Positions 14,900-24,226 of a stretch of DNA of 45,335 nt are shown here, piece after piece (positions within the stretch are counted from its first letter, which is position 1; the number at the start of each line of letters is the position of its first letter). The DNA is taken from positions 1-45,335 of the forward strand of contig CADBHI010000031.1 in NCBI GenBank assembly GCA_902794405.1, read 5' to 3'. Both the position numbers and the translations under genes were made by a program. The notes beneath the pieces were generated by a model. The model ran no database searches. It saw nothing but the letters and a program-made list of their open reading frames with translations, and had not been told where the DNA came from. Source of the DNA: an uncultured Prevotellaceae bacterium. GTDB lineage: Bacteria; Bacteroidota; Bacteroidia; Bacteroidales; Bacteroidaceae.

Positions 14900-17800
14900 G
14901 TGCAGTTCAATGGCAACGGCTCCACCAGTGGCTCCATGAGCAACCAGAGCTTCACCTACGCCACAGCGCAGAACCTCACCGACAACGCCTTCACCCGCAC
15001 GGGCTACACCTTTGCAGGCTGGAACACCCAAGCCGACGGCAACGGCACCTCCTATATCAACCAGCAGAGCGTCAACAACCTCACCACTACCAACGGCGGC
15101 ACGGTGACGCTCTACGCCCAGTGGACGGCCAACACCTACACCGTGACGCTCAACAAGCAGGACGGCAACGGCGGTTCTGCATCAGCCACCGCCACCTACG
15201 ACGCAGCGATGCCCGCCATCACCGTGCCTACACGAACGGGCTACACCTTCGGCGGCTACTTCACCCAGACCAACGGCGGCGGCACCCAATACTATAATGC
15301 CGACGGCTCCAGCACACGCACATGGAACCTCACCGCCGCTACTACGCTCTATGCCAAGTGGGCAATTATCACCTACAACATTACCTACGAACTCGACGGC
15401 GGCAGTGTAGAACCAGCTAACCCCACCACTTACAACGTGGAGACGAACACCTTTACGCTGATCAATCCGACGCGAAAAGGCTACGACTTCGCAGGATGGA
15501 CGGGCAGCAACGGCACGACACCGCAGAACACCGTCACCATTGAAAAAGGCTCGACGACAGGCCCGCTGACCTACACGGCACACTGGACGGCCATCACCTA
15601 CAACATTACCTACGAACTCGACGGCGGCAGTGTAGAACCAGCTAACCCCACCACTTACAACGTGGAGACGAACACCTTTACGCTGACGAACCCCACCAAG
15701 GAGAACTGTCGTTTCATAGGATGGACGAAAGGCAACAACAACACGCTACTGCCCACCGTCACCATTGAACAAGGCTCTACGGGAAACCTCGACTACACCG
15801 CCCATTACAAGACGAACAACTTCACCGTGGGCGACCTCTCCTACCAATGGACCAGCGGAACGGAGGTGAAGGTCACCGCCTGCAACCCCAGCGCAACGTC
15901 GGTCACCATCCCCGCGACCGTCACCAACGAAGACGTGATATACAGCGTCACCGCCATCGATGCCTCGGCCTTCAGCGGCTGCACCAACCTGCTTGCAGTC
16001 ATCTTATATACTGAGACGCCGCCGACATTGGGCAGCAATGCATTTAGTGCTTGCACGGCACTCAACGCCATCGGCGTACCTGCGGGCACGGCAGCGGCAT
16101 ACAAGGCTACCGCTGGCTGGTTGGACTACGAAGACAAGATATATGCCATCAACGGCAAATGCGGTACCAATGTCTATTACTCATACAACAGCACCACCAC
16201 AACCCTAAGCATTTTCGGTACAGGAGCCATGGAGGACTATACGTCTAGGAATATTCCTTGGAATAACTATCGCACAGATATCACGACCGTTGTCATCGGC
16301 GATGGCGTGACGTACATCGGCGGTGGAGTCTTCTACGGCTGCACCAGCCTGAAAAGCGTCGAAATCCCCGCCAGCGTGACGAGTATCGGCGACTTTGCCT
16401 TCATGTACTGCACCAGCCTGGAAAGCATCACCATCCCCGCCAGCGTGACGAGCATCGGCCAGAATGCCTTCCATGACTGCACCAGTCTGGAAAGCATCGA
16501 AATCCCCGCCAGCGTGACGAGCATCGACGACTTTGCCTTCGTAGGCTGCACCAGTCTGGCATCTATCTCGGTGGCAGAAGGAAATCCGACCTACGACAGC
16601 CGCAAAGAATGTAATGCGATTATCGAGACTAAAACCAATACGCTACTTTACGGATGCAAGAATACTGTCATTCCTGACGGCGTGACGAGCATCGGCTTTG
16701 CTGCCTTCGCGCACTGCACCAGCCTGGAAAGCATCACCATCCCCGCCAGCGTGACGAGCATCGGCGGTAATGTCTTCGAAGGTTGCACCAGCTTGGAAAG
16801 CATCGTGATTCCCGCCAGCGTGACGAGCATCGGCGAAAATGTCTTTAAAAGTTGCACCAGCTTGGAAAGCATCGTGATTCCCGCCAGCGTGACGAGCATC
16901 GGCGATTGTACCTTCATGGACTGCACCAGCTTGACCAACATCACCATTCCTGCCAGTGTGACAAATATTGGCAGAGAGGCCTTCTATTATTGCACCAGCC
17001 TGAAAAGCATCGAAATCCCCGCCAGCGTGACGAGCATCGGCGATAATGTCTCCGGCGGTTTCTTCGGCGGTTGCACCAGTCTGGCATCTATCTCGGTGGC
17101 AGCAGGAAATACGGTATACGACAGCCGCAACGACTGTAATGCCATTATCGAGACAGCAACCAATACGCTGATTCAAGGATGTAAGAAAACCGTCATCCCT
17201 GGCGGTTCTGACGGCGTGACGACCATCGGCCAGTATGCCTTCTCGAACTGCACAGGTCTGACCAGCGTCGAAATCCCTGACGGCGTGACGAGCATCGGCT
17301 ACGAAGCCTTCGCGAACTGCACAGGTCTGACCAGCGTCGAAATCCCCGCCAGCGTGACGAGCATCGGCTACGATGCCTTCGAAGGCTGCACCAGTCTGGA
17401 AAGCATCGAAATCCCCGCCAGCGTGACGACCATCGGCGAATTCGCCTTCACGAACTGCACCGATCTGAGCACTGTCACCATCTATGCCCCTGAGCTGGGA
17501 GAATATGATGGCTTCTATGCGTTCGACGGCAATGCCGAAGACCGCAAGATATACGTGTTCAAGAACTGCCTAGAGACTTATAAGGCGAAGGCAGAGGACA
17601 TGGGTGTCGACGAGGACGACATCCTGGCCATCACAAGCATCAACCTGAAGGACAATGACGACAATAGCAGCCTCATCGCGGCAGCTGCCGGTAATGCCCC
17701 CGGCGCCCTCAACGTCACCCTGAAGGGGCGCACGCTCTATAAGGACGGCAAGTGGAACACGCTGTGCCTGCCGTTCAATGTCGTGCTCGAGGGTTCCCCC

Positions 17801-18466
17801 CTCGAAGGCGCTACGGCCCGTCCGCTCACCGCAGCCAGCATTACGGGCACAACGCTGAACCTGACATTCGACGACGATGCCGTCGATGAACTCGTGGCCG
17901 GTACACCTTATATAATTAAATGGGCCGGTGGCGACGACATCGTCAACCCCGTGTTCGAGGGCGTGACCATCGACGCGACGGACCCCAGCTTCACCAGCGG
18001 CGATACACAGGTGAGCTTCCTCGGCACCTACAAGAGCACGACGTACACCGACGAGGACAAGAGCATCCTGTTCCTCGGTGCCGATAACACGCTGTACTAT
18101 CCACAGAGCGGTGCCACCATCGGCGCCTGCCGTGCGTACTTCAAGATTGTCGAGGACGATGCTCCGCAACCGGTACGCAAGTTAATGTCGTTTAGATTAG
18201 TCTTCGGCAACGACGAGACGCTCAGCGGCTCCTTCGCCGCAAGCATCCAGCGTGGCGACGCCAACGCCGACGGCAGCATCTCCGTGACCGACATTGCCGT
18301 GGTGGTGAACTGCATCCTGCAGTTAGACAACACCGGCGGCTTCTCCGAGTACGGTGCCGACGCCAACGGCGACGGACAAGTCACCGTCACGGACATCGGA
18401 GTGATCGTAGATAAAATCCTCGGAAGCCCCTCCCCAACCCCTCCCGAGGGAGGGGAGCCGCAGTAA
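14900..18466 (+). CDS. Surface protein, C-terminal part: InlB-like, BspA-type LRR and dockerin-like modules
   Basis: The frame is open from 14879; GTG at 14900 is the first possible start, but no signal peptide is present, so alone this part would stay in the cytoplasm. Modules: Listeria-Bacteroides (InlB B-type) repeats (about 1-275, GYTFAGWNTQADG, TLYAQWTA); BspA-type leucine-rich repeats of 23 residues (about 350-860, CTSLESIEIPASVTSIG); a beta domain with WNTLCLPFNV; and two dockerin-like EF-hand repeats (DANADGSISVTDIAVVV, DANGDGQVTVTDIGVIV). The final 15 residues (SPSPTPPEGGEPQ) are encoded by a dispersed C/G-rich palindrome. BspA proteins bind host matrix or mediate adhesion; dockerins in this genus usually do not mean a cellulosome. 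Confidence 0.75.
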   Translation: MQFNGNGSTSGSMSNQSFTYATAQNLTDNAFTRTGYTFAGWNTQADGNGTSYINQQSVNNLTTTNGGTVTLYAQWTANTYTVTLNKQDGNGGSASATATYDAAMPAITVPTRTGYTFGGYFTQTNGGGTQYYNADGSSTRTWNLTAATTLYAKWAIITYNITYELDGGSVEPANPTTYNVETNTFTLINPTRKGYDFAGWTGSNGTTPQNTVTIEKGSTTGPLTYTAHWTAITYNITYELDGGSVEPANPTTYNVETNTFTLTNPTKENCRFIGWTKGNNNTLLPTVTIEQGSTGNLDYTAHYKTNNFTVGDLSYQWTSGTEVKVTACNPSATSVTIPATVTNEDVIYSVTAIDASAFSGCTNLLAVILYTETPPTLGSNAFSACTALNAIGVPAGTAAAYKATAGWLDYEDKIYAINGKCGTNVYYSYNSTTTTLSIFGTGAMEDYTSRNIPWNNYRTDITTVVIGDGVTYIGGGVFYGCTSLKSVEIPASVTSIGDFAFMYCTSLESITIPASVTSIGQNAFHDCTSLESIEIPASVTSIDDFAFVGCTSLASISVAEGNPTYDSRKECNAIIETKTNTLLYGCKNTVIPDGVTSIGFAAFAHCTSLESITIPASVTSIGGNVFEGCTSLESIVIPASVTSIGENVFKSCTSLESIVIPASVTSIGDCTFMDCTSLTNITIPASVTNIGREAFYYCTSLKSIEIPASVTSIGDNVSGGFFGGCTSLASISVAAGNTVYDSRNDCNAIIETATNTLIQGCKKTVIPGGSDGVTTIGQYAFSNCTGLTSVEIPDGVTSIGYEAFANCTGLTSVEIPASVTSIGYDAFEGCTSLESIEIPASVTTIGEFAFTNCTDLSTVTIYAPELGEYDGFYAFDGNAEDRKIYVFKNCLETYKAKAEDMGVDEDDILAITSINLKDNDDNSSLIAAAAGNAPGALNVTLKGRTLYKDGKWNTLCLPFNVVLEGSPLEGATARPLTAASITGTTLNLTFDDDAVDELVAGTPYIIKWAGGDDIVNPVFEGVTIDATDPSFTSGDTQVSFLGTYKSTTYTDEDKSILFLGADNTLYYPQSGATIGACRAYFKIVEDDAPQPVRKLMSFRLVFGNDETLSGSFAASIQRGDANADGSISVTDIAVVVNCILQLDNTGGFSEYGADANGDGQVTVTDIGVIVDKILGSPSPTPPEGGEPQ
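15368..15686 (+). repeat. Identical 94-bp direct repeats within the surface-protein gene
   Basis: Segments 15368-15461 and 15593-15686 are identical and 225 bp (75 codons) apart, encoding the start of two successive InlB-type modules (TYNITYELDGGSVEPANP). Recombination between them would remove or add one module in frame. Confidence 0.8.
16330..17470 (+). repeat. 69-bp (23-codon) leucine-rich repeat array
   Basis: About fourteen units with the pattern CTSLxSIxIPASVTSIGxxAF, highly similar at the DNA level, interrupted twice by a longer segment containing ASISVAxGNxxYDSR. The near-identity of neighbouring units indicates recent expansion or gene conversion. Confidence 0.85.
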
Positions 18467-19061
18467 GCCCTCCATCCGCCGCTCTCCCCACCCCTAATTA
18501 GGGGCGGCCTCTCCCCACCCCTAATTAGGGGCGGGGTCGGGGGCGGGGTAAAAGGAACCTTAAATCTCCACTAATCTCACACCCCGCCCCCAGCCCCGCC
18601 CCTTTAGGGGTGGGGAGAGTGGGAATCAGCCCCGCCCCTAATAGGGGTGGGGAGTTGAGGGGAAAGTATTTTGTGTCTGATTTGGTGGAGATTTAGGGTT
18701 CCTTTTGCTTTATTAAAAGACAACATAAACCGCTCGACCAAAGGTCGCTTGCATGGCAAGAACATGGACAACTATTTTGCTACGTCTTGAATCGTTCATG
18801 GACTCCGTAGACGGCGGTTGCCGTCGTAGGCGAAATATGATGTTGTTTTAGTTGTCCCAGTTGTCGTTTATATATCCTTTTACCCCCGCCCCCAGCCCCG
18901 CCCCTTAAGGGGTGGGGAGAGTGGGAATCAGCCCCGCCCCTTCTTGCGTCCCGCTGGTAGCAAGCGTCACCCCTTCGGGATGCCGAGCGAAGGGGTGGGG
19001 AGAGGCCGAGCGTGGGCTTTTCTGTGATTTGACTTTCCCCTCCGGGCCGTCGAGCTAAACC
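18467..19061. other. Gene-free repeat mosaic at the right side of the island
   Basis: No gene is seen here. The stretch holds CCACCCCTAATTAGGGGCGG hairpins (18486-18540), a TTAAATCTCCAC segment in both orientations (18560 and 18685), the 36-bp CGACCAAAGG element (18730-18765), the GACGGC/GCCGTC hairpin (18802-18830), and AGCCCCGCCCCTT hairpins near 18600 and 18895-18945. The same pieces occur in other order at 12990-13320. Confidence 0.7.
18730..18765 (+). repeat. 36-bp CGACCAAAGGTCG element
   Basis: Identical to 13146-13181 and in the same orientation, although the terminal repeats of the island are inverted; the inner repeats are therefore not a simple mirror of the left side. Confidence 0.75.
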
Positions 19062-19093
19062 TTCTGTGATTTCCGTGTGACCTTCCGTGAGAG
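19062..19093 (-). repeat. Right 32-bp terminal inverted repeat of the island
   Basis: Exact reverse complement of 12945-12976, ending GACCTTCCGTGAGAG. The stop codon of the acyl-CoA ligase starts 3 bases further on. Relative to the left end, this side carries an extra segment at about 19029-19061 (CCCTCCGGGCCGTCGAGC). Confidence 0.75.
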
Positions 19094-19095
19094 AA

Positions 19096-20922
19096 CTATT
19101 CTACTACGATTCCTAACTTGGCACAGAGATCGAGGCTCATTTCCTTGAGCTTGAACTTCTGGATCTTGCCTGAGCCAGTCAGGGGGAACTGGTCGATGAA
19201 GAAGACGTACTTCGGAATCTTGTAGCGGGCAATCTTGCCACGACAGAACAGCTGGACGTCCTCAGGGGTCATCGTGACACCCTCTTCGAGGATGATGAAT
19301 GCGCCCACAGCCTCGCCGTACTTCTTCGAGGGTACAGCTGCTACCTGGACGTCGCGGATGCCAGGCATGTGGTAGAGGAATTCCTCAATCTCGCGCGGAT
19401 AGATGTTTTCTCCTCCACGGATGATCATGTCCTTGATACGGCCGGTAATCTTGTAGAAGCCCTCCTCGTCCTTGATTCCCAGGTCGCCGGAATGGAGGTA
19501 GCCGTTCTTGTCGATGACCTCGGCCGTGGCTTCGGGGTTCTTGTAGTAGCCCTTCATCACATTGAAGCCCTTACAGCACATCTCACCCTGCACGCCGACA
19601 GGACATTCCTCGCCAGTCTCGGGGTTAAGCACCTTGACGTCGACGAAGGGGAAGTCGCGACCTACGGTAGTGCAGCGCTGCTCGAAGGTATCGTTCAGGC
19701 AGGTCTGCGTCATACCGGGCGACGACTCGGTAAGGCCGTAGACGGAGGTAATCGTCATATACATCTTCTCGCTGACCTGCTTCATCAGCTCTATGGGGCA
19801 CAGGCTGCCGGCCATGATGCCGGTGCGCAGGCAGGTGAGGTCGAACATATCGAACATGGGATGGTTCAACTCGGCAATGAACATTGTCGGCACGCCGTAG
19901 ACGGCGGTACAACGCTCCTTATGGATGGAAGCTAACACCACCAATGGGTCGAACTTCTCGACCATGACTTCCGTGCAGCCGTGGGTCAGACAGTTCATCG
20001 TTGCGAGCACCACGCCGAAGCAATGGAACAGAGGTACGCAGACGCAGAGCTTGTCGTCCTGGGTGAAGCCCATGTTTTCGCCTGTGAAGTAACCGTCGTT
20101 GGAAATACCATAGTGGGTCAGCATGACACCCTTGGGGAAGCCCGTTGTGCCGCTGGTGTACTGCATGTTACAAACGTCATGACAATTAACGTCGCGCTTC
20201 ATGCGCTCCAGTTCTTCATCCTCAACGTTCTGTCCCAGCAAGAGCAGTTCGGCGGTGTTATACATGCCGCGGAACTTCTCCATACCGATGTACACCACGT
20301 TCTTCATGAAGGGGAACTTCTCGCTATTGAGATGGCCACGCTCACAGCTCTTTAGCTCGGGCAGCATGGTATAGGTCATGTCTACGTAGTTACAGTCCCA
20401 CGTTCCGTCGGTGATACAAAGCGTGTGCATGTCGGAGTCCTTGCACAGGTACTCCAACTCGTTCTGTTTGTAGTTGGTATTGACCGTCACCAAGACAGCA
20501 CCAATCTTGGCTGTGGCATAAAGGAACGTCAGCCAGTCGGGCACGTTAGTAGCCCAGATGCCTACGTTCGAACCCTTTTTCACGCCAATGGAGATGAGGC
20601 CTTTAGCCAGGTTATCTACACGCTCGTTAAACTTCGACCAGGTGAAACGCAGGTCACGGTCGCTGTACACGATATACTCCTTGTCGGGCGTCGTCTTGGC
20701 CCAGTACTCCAGCCAATCTCCTAATGTCCTTTCCCACAGCTGATAGCCCTCCGATCCAGTCTCAGCGGGATACGTTCTGTCAGGCAACGGACGGCCTGCC
20801 ATGTCAAGTCGGAGACCCTCCCCCGTCCCCACTTGAGAGAAGGTAGAAGGCCCACCCAAGCCCTCCCCAAGGGAGGGATGTTGGGTTACCTGATTCGGTA
20901 CGTTCTTATCTTTATTCTCCAT
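19096..20922 (-). CDS. AMP-binding acyl-CoA ligase (fatty-acid-CoA synthetase type)
   Basis: A 608-residue adenylate-forming enzyme that activates a carboxylic acid with ATP and joins it to CoA. The A3 motif [16 protein letters not shown] (about 258-273), [10 protein letters not shown], the HSGDLG block and the hinge [20 protein letters not shown] are intact, as is the C-terminal lysine region GKIQKFKL. Chain-length preference is not readable. Residues 15-40 ([10 protein letters not shown]...GTGEGLRL) are encoded by a dispersed palindromic repeat inserted between [14 protein letters not shown] and the conserved [10 protein letters not shown], without frame loss. It is downstream of and probably cotranscribed with the XRE-cupin regulator. 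Confidence 0.92.
   Translation of the reverse strand: MENKDKNVPNQVTQHPSLGEGLGGPSTFSQVGTGEGLRLDMAGRPLPDRTYPAETGSEGYQLWERTLGDWLEYWAKTTPDKEYIVYSDRDLRFTWSKFNERVDNLAKGLISIGVKKGSNVGIWATNVPDWLTFLYATAKIGAVLVTVNTNYKQNELEYLCKDSDMHTLCITDGTWDCNYVDMTYTMLPELKSCERGHLNSEKFPFMKNVVYIGMEKFRGMYNTAELLLLGQNVEDEELERMKRDVNCHDVCNMQYTSGTTGFPKGVMLTHYGISNDGYFTGENMGFTQDDKLCVCVPLFHCFGVVLATMNCLTHGCTEVMVEKFDPLVVLASIHKERCTAVYGVPTMFIAELNHPMFDMFDLTCLRTGIMAGSLCPIELMKQVSEKMYMTITSVYGLTESSPGMTQTCLNDTFEQRCTTVGRDFPFVDVKVLNPETGEECPVGVQGEMCCKGFNVMKGYYKNPEATAEVIDKNGYLHSGDLGIKDEEGFYKITGRIKDMIIRGGENIYPREIEEFLYHMPGIRDVQVAAVPSKKYGEAVGAFIILEEGVTMTPEDVQLFCRGKIARYKIPKYVFFIDQFPLTGSGKIQKFKLKEMSLDLCAKLGIVVE
20803..20880. repeat. Palindromic repeat inside the acyl-CoA ligase gene
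   Basis: It includes CCCACCCAAGCCCTCCCCAA followed by GGGAGGG, the reverse complement of the units at 20948-20985 and 21001-21038, plus a CCGTCCCCACTTGAGAGAAG segment. It adds about 26 codons to the N-terminus of the ligase. Confidence 0.7.
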
Positions 20923-20947
20923 ATTTCAATTCTTTTAATAAGTATTT

Positions 20948-21038
20948 AAACATCCCTCCCTTGGGGAGGGCTTGGGTAGGCCTTATATTTTCATGTATCT
21001 AAACATCCCTCCCTTTGGGAGGGCTTGGGTGGGCCTTA
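20948..21038. repeat. Two direct copies of a 38-bp CCCTCCC/GGGAGGG repeat
   Basis: Units 20948-20985 and 21001-21038 are nearly identical, start AAACATCCCTCCCTT and end GGCCTTA, 53 bp apart. The last three bases of the second unit are the stop codon of the XRE-cupin gene. They fill almost the whole gap between regulator and ligase. Confidence 0.75.
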
Positions 21039-21620
21039 GAATGGTATATACACCACCGCCAGGATCTTGGCCGACTTGCCTGCAGAACCATGAACATGGT
21101 GCTTGACAATACTGTCGTAGAAGATGCTGTCGCCCTGCTTCAGGATATAGGTCTCTTTACCGTAAGCGATTTCCACCTCACCTTCCATCACGTAGATAAA
21201 CTCCTCACCCTCATGAGCCGACAGCTGATATTCCTGCTGGCCATTGGGGTGGATGTCGATGACGAAGGGTTCCATGTGACGGCCAGCCTTCTGCTGTGCC
21301 AGAGGGTGATATTCCATGTGCTTACGAGCATCGGTGGCGCCGTTAGAGAAACTGATGCTGCTGTCTTTCTCGCGGTCAGCGGCACGACAAATGGCAGGAC
21401 CTAAATCATCGCTGTCGTCCAGGAATGTTCCTAATCGGACACCCAGGGCACGGGCTATCTTGATTAACGGACCTAACGAAGGCAGGTTCTGGTCTGTTTC
21501 AACAGAAATAATCTGGTCGGCCGACAAGCCACTACGTTCTGAAATTTCCTCAATGGTGAGATTCTTTGACTCTCTTATTCCCTTAATCTTGGCTCCTATA
21601 ACTGTACTACTGTTAGCCAT
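21036..21620 (-). CDS. XRE-family regulator with C-terminal cupin domain
   Basis: A 194-residue DNA-binding protein: an N-terminal Cro/C1-type helix-turn-helix (about 8-65, IEEISERSGLSADQIISVE) and a C-terminal cupin (about 110-190, HEGEEFIYVMEGEVEIAYG, LKQGDSIFYDS). This architecture senses a small molecule in the cupin and usually controls a neighbouring metabolic gene. It precedes the acyl-CoA ligase by 113 bp of repeats, a pairing I associate with Bacteroidetes, so it probably controls its own operon. The TAA stop forms the edge of a dispersed repeat. Confidence 0.88.
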   Translation of the reverse strand: MANSSTVIGAKIKGIRESKNLTIEEISERSGLSADQIISVETDQNLPSLGPLIKIARALGVRLGTFLDDSDDLGPAICRAADREKDSSISFSNGATDARKHMEYHPLAQQKAGRHMEPFVIDIHPNGQQEYQLSAHEGEEFIYVMEGEVEIAYGKETYILKQGDSIFYDSIVKHHVHGSAGKSAKILAVVYIPF

Positions 21621-21660
21621 AATGTGAATGTTTATTTATACCTCAGTTTAATTTTGGCCG

Positions 21661-21668
21661 CAAAGTTA
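21661..21668 (-). promoter_or_regulatory. -7 box of the XRE-cupin/acyl-CoA ligase operon
   Basis: TAACTTTG on the minus strand, 40 bp upstream of the ATG at 21620. No clear -33 TTTG is present, which would fit a promoter that depends on a regulator. Confidence 0.5.
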
Positions 21669-21739
21669 CGAATAATGGCTGAAAAACCGACATTATTTCT
21701 GCGGAAATTATATAATTGTTGTTAAATTACCACCTCTTT

Positions 21740-24223
21740 CTATAGCTGTTTCTTCGGATACAGGGCATCCCACCATGACGAATCGCCCTTTAGCCACTTC
21801 TGGAACCATGCCATTTGGGTGGCCATCCACTTGGTTCGTTTGGAATAGTCAAGGATATGGTGATTCTCGCCTGTGACCTCGACAAGCGACACCTCACGGC
21901 CCAGTAACTTCAGCGCGGTAAACATTTCGAGGCTCTCGATGAGCGGTACATTTGTGTCGGCATTGCCATGAAGCAGCAAGAGAGGCGTATGGATTTTGTC
22001 GGCTCGGAAAAGTGGCGACTGGTCGACATACAGCTGACGATGTGACCAGGGATAGCTGTTGGCCATCGACACCTCGCTGTAGTTGTACCCCCAATAGCCT
22101 TCGCCCCAATAGCTGGTGTGGTTGGAGATGCCTGCATGCGATACGGCACAGGCAAAGATATCGGTAACGGTTTGCAAGAACTGGGTCATGAAACCACCAT
22201 AGCTGGCTCCCATGCAGCCTATCTTGGAGGCATCAATGAACTGATTCTCAGCACAAAGGCGCTTCACGCCCTCGATAATGTCGCCTGCAGGAGAACCCGA
22301 GGGAACAGTACCGTCAGCAGCAAGGAGTCCACCTGCTGTATTGACGTGACGTGAGGCCCACTCCTGACCGAAGCCAGTAGCGCCCGACGGTTCCACGATA
22401 TAGGCTACATAACCGAGGGAAGTCCAATACTGGGCAGGATAACGTGATTCGAAAATGCGTTCGACAGGTGAGCAGCCGCCGTAGTAATAAACAATCAAAG
22501 GATATTTCTTTGACGCGTCAAAGTCCTTCGGCAGGTACAAACGGCCATAGACCGTATCGCCGTTGGCATTCTTATAGTTCCAGTCGCGACAAGTACCCAC
22601 TTCTGCATCGCCAAGGGCGGTCTTTCCGTCGAAGAGGGTTGTTGTGACGGATTTCTTGGAAAGGTTCATGGTGTAGGCAGAGGCGGGCTCCAGGGTCTTG
22701 TCAGCGATATACGCCATAACTGGTGCCGAAAGAGCCAGGTCAAAACGATGCATACAGTCGCCAATGGTCGATACCATCGAGATGGCACGAGATTTCGGAT
22801 TAATCGTGTACATCCGGACGTAGTCACGATCCTCGGCCATCGCATAAATCAGGCCATCGGCACGATTCCAGGCCGTACGAGTCACCGACGGGTCAAAATA
22901 CTTCGTTAGCGGCGTCACCTCCTTGTTGGCTATGTTGAAGAGGAACAGTTCACCTTCGGTCATGCTTGGAAACACGCTTGCCGGCAGCTGACAGCCAATA
23001 CGATTGAAGGCTTCGGGTGTGCCTTCTATCAGCAACTGGCTGGCATCGGGGGAGAAATGGGCCCCGCCGATGAATCCCTCACAGCGCAGCAACGTGTCCA
23101 CCTTCATCGTCGGCAGATCCAGCAGGTAAATATCGCAGACCTCCGTCGGGCGCCTTGAGAGTCGTGAATATGACGAGCCTATCAAGAGTTTTTTCCCGTC
23201 AGACGAGATGTCGTACAGGTACTGACCTTTAGGTCCGAACGTCAGCCGACGGGTCACCCCAGTCTTCACGTCGAACAGCGAAAGATAGGTACGCTTTCGC
23301 CAATTGGGCTGGCGATCGTCCATCTCAAGCACCTCGAACACCTCGCTGTCTTCCTTGGGGCCATCCTCAGTAGCAGTTACCACCAAGTAGTCCTCCGTAG
23401 GACTGACATCAAAGCTGCCCTCAGGCAACCCGGCAGCCCACAACTGACGCTCACCATTCAACGGATTCACCTTATACAACACACGACGGGAACCGTCGAG
23501 CTGCGACTCTTGCTGCTCTTCGATCCAGGCACAGGAACGAGGCATCCACGTGACATTCTTGGACAACGACTGAACGAGCCGGCCCGAACTGACCTCTCGT
23601 AGCTCGTACTCCCAACGGCTCTTGCCTGTAGGTTCTGTCACTTGGCAGCCTACTGTCACAAAACGACCATCTGCCGACAATGCAACATTGCGCACCCTCT
23701 TGCCGTCGAGCAAATCGTGTACCATGTACGGATGGCGACGGTCGGTAACAGGCTGTACTGGCAGCTGAGTGTCAAAAGTAATGCGGATGCTGTCGGTATC
23801 CTTTGGCTCAGCAAGATAACGGACGGCAAAGGTATGGTGCTCAGGAGCCAGACCAAGTTCCGAACCAGCCTCTTTACCATCGATATAGAGCTTGTAGTGC
23901 TTGGGGCCGCTGACGTTGACCTTGCCTTTCACGTAGCTTGTGTTGTTGACGAAAAAGCTGAGCACACCAACCGACTTCGAATCAGCCATCGACGGCAGGA
24001 GTCCACCTTTGAAGGTCGTCGTTGGCGTTGCCGACAGTTGTATGGCCGCCATCATAGCTGCGTCGTCGAACCGTTTGCCGTTCACATCGACGGTATCGGC
24101 TGCTACTGGTGTACTTACAGGGAACGGTCCTGCCTGCAGGAATTCTGTTACTGTGGTCTTTACTTGTGCCGATGCCTGTAATGCAACAGTCATCAGCATC
24201 ATGGTTGTAATATGTTTCATCAT
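21740..24223 (-). CDS. S9-family prolyl oligopeptidase-like serine peptidase, exported
   Basis: An 827-residue peptidase with a signal peptide (MMKHITTMMLMTVALQASAQ), a beta-propeller-like middle and a C-terminal alpha/beta hydrolase domain. The triad is visible: Ser674 in GASYGG, Asp756 in GNADTNVP and His788/789 in GENHH. Such enzymes cleave short peptides, often after proline or alanine, in the periplasm or at the surface. Subclass (dipeptidyl peptidase or acylaminoacyl type) is uncertain. It starts 3 bp after the rsgA stop and is probably cotranscribed with frr and rsgA, although functionally unrelated. Confidence 0.9.
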   Translation of the reverse strand: MMKHITTMMLMTVALQASAQVKTTVTEFLQAGPFPVSTPVAADTVDVNGKRFDDAAMMAAIQLSATPTTTFKGGLLPSMADSKSVGVLSFFVNNTSYVKGKVNVSGPKHYKLYIDGKEAGSELGLAPEHHTFAVRYLAEPKDTDSIRITFDTQLPVQPVTDRRHPYMVHDLLDGKRVRNVALSADGRFVTVGCQVTEPTGKSRWEYELREVSSGRLVQSLSKNVTWMPRSCAWIEEQQESQLDGSRRVLYKVNPLNGERQLWAAGLPEGSFDVSPTEDYLVVTATEDGPKEDSEVFEVLEMDDRQPNWRKRTYLSLFDVKTGVTRRLTFGPKGQYLYDISSDGKKLLIGSSYSRLSRRPTEVCDIYLLDLPTMKVDTLLRCEGFIGGAHFSPDASQLLIEGTPEAFNRIGCQLPASVFPSMTEGELFLFNIANKEVTPLTKYFDPSVTRTAWNRADGLIYAMAEDRDYVRMYTINPKSRAISMVSTIGDCMHRFDLALSAPVMAYIADKTLEPASAYTMNLSKKSVTTTLFDGKTALGDAEVGTCRDWNYKNANGDTVYGRLYLPKDFDASKKYPLIVYYYGGCSPVERIFESRYPAQYWTSLGYVAYIVEPSGATGFGQEWASRHVNTAGGLLAADGTVPSGSPAGDIIEGVKRLCAENQFIDASKIGCMGASYGGFMTQFLQTVTDIFACAVSHAGISNHTSYWGEGYWGYNYSEVSMANSYPWSHRQLYVDQSPLFRADKIHTPLLLLHGNADTNVPLIESLEMFTALKLLGREVSLVEVTGENHHILDYSKRTKWMATQMAWFQKWLKGDSSWWDALYPKKQL

Positions 24224-24226
24224 TTG

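Larger units (their letters stand above)
12945..19093. other. Repeat-bounded island carrying a BspA-like surface protein
   Basis: The 6.15-kb block between two convergent genes starts 4 bp after the AmpG-like stop and ends 2 bp before the acyl-CoA ligase stop. Its ends are a perfect 32-bp inverted repeat (12945-12976 and 19062-19093), and the next 39 bp of the left arm recur inverted at 18990-19028 after an inserted segment. Inside lie several copies of a CCGCTCGACCAAAGG element, G/C-rich AGCCCCGCCCC hairpins, a long hairpin with a 22-bp tandem array, and one large surface-protein gene. No transposase or recombinase is seen, so whether it moves as a unit is unknown. Confidence 0.6.

Noticed and set aside
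18241-18420. Dockerin-like repeats taken as evidence of a cellulosome
   Set aside because: No cohesin, scaffoldin or glycoside hydrolase is present. EF-hand dockerin-like ends occur in many surface proteins of this group.
12945-19093. Island considered as a conventional insertion sequence or transposon
   Set aside because: No transposase, integrase or target-site duplication could be seen; the ends lie next to stop codons. It is reported only as a repeat-bounded block.
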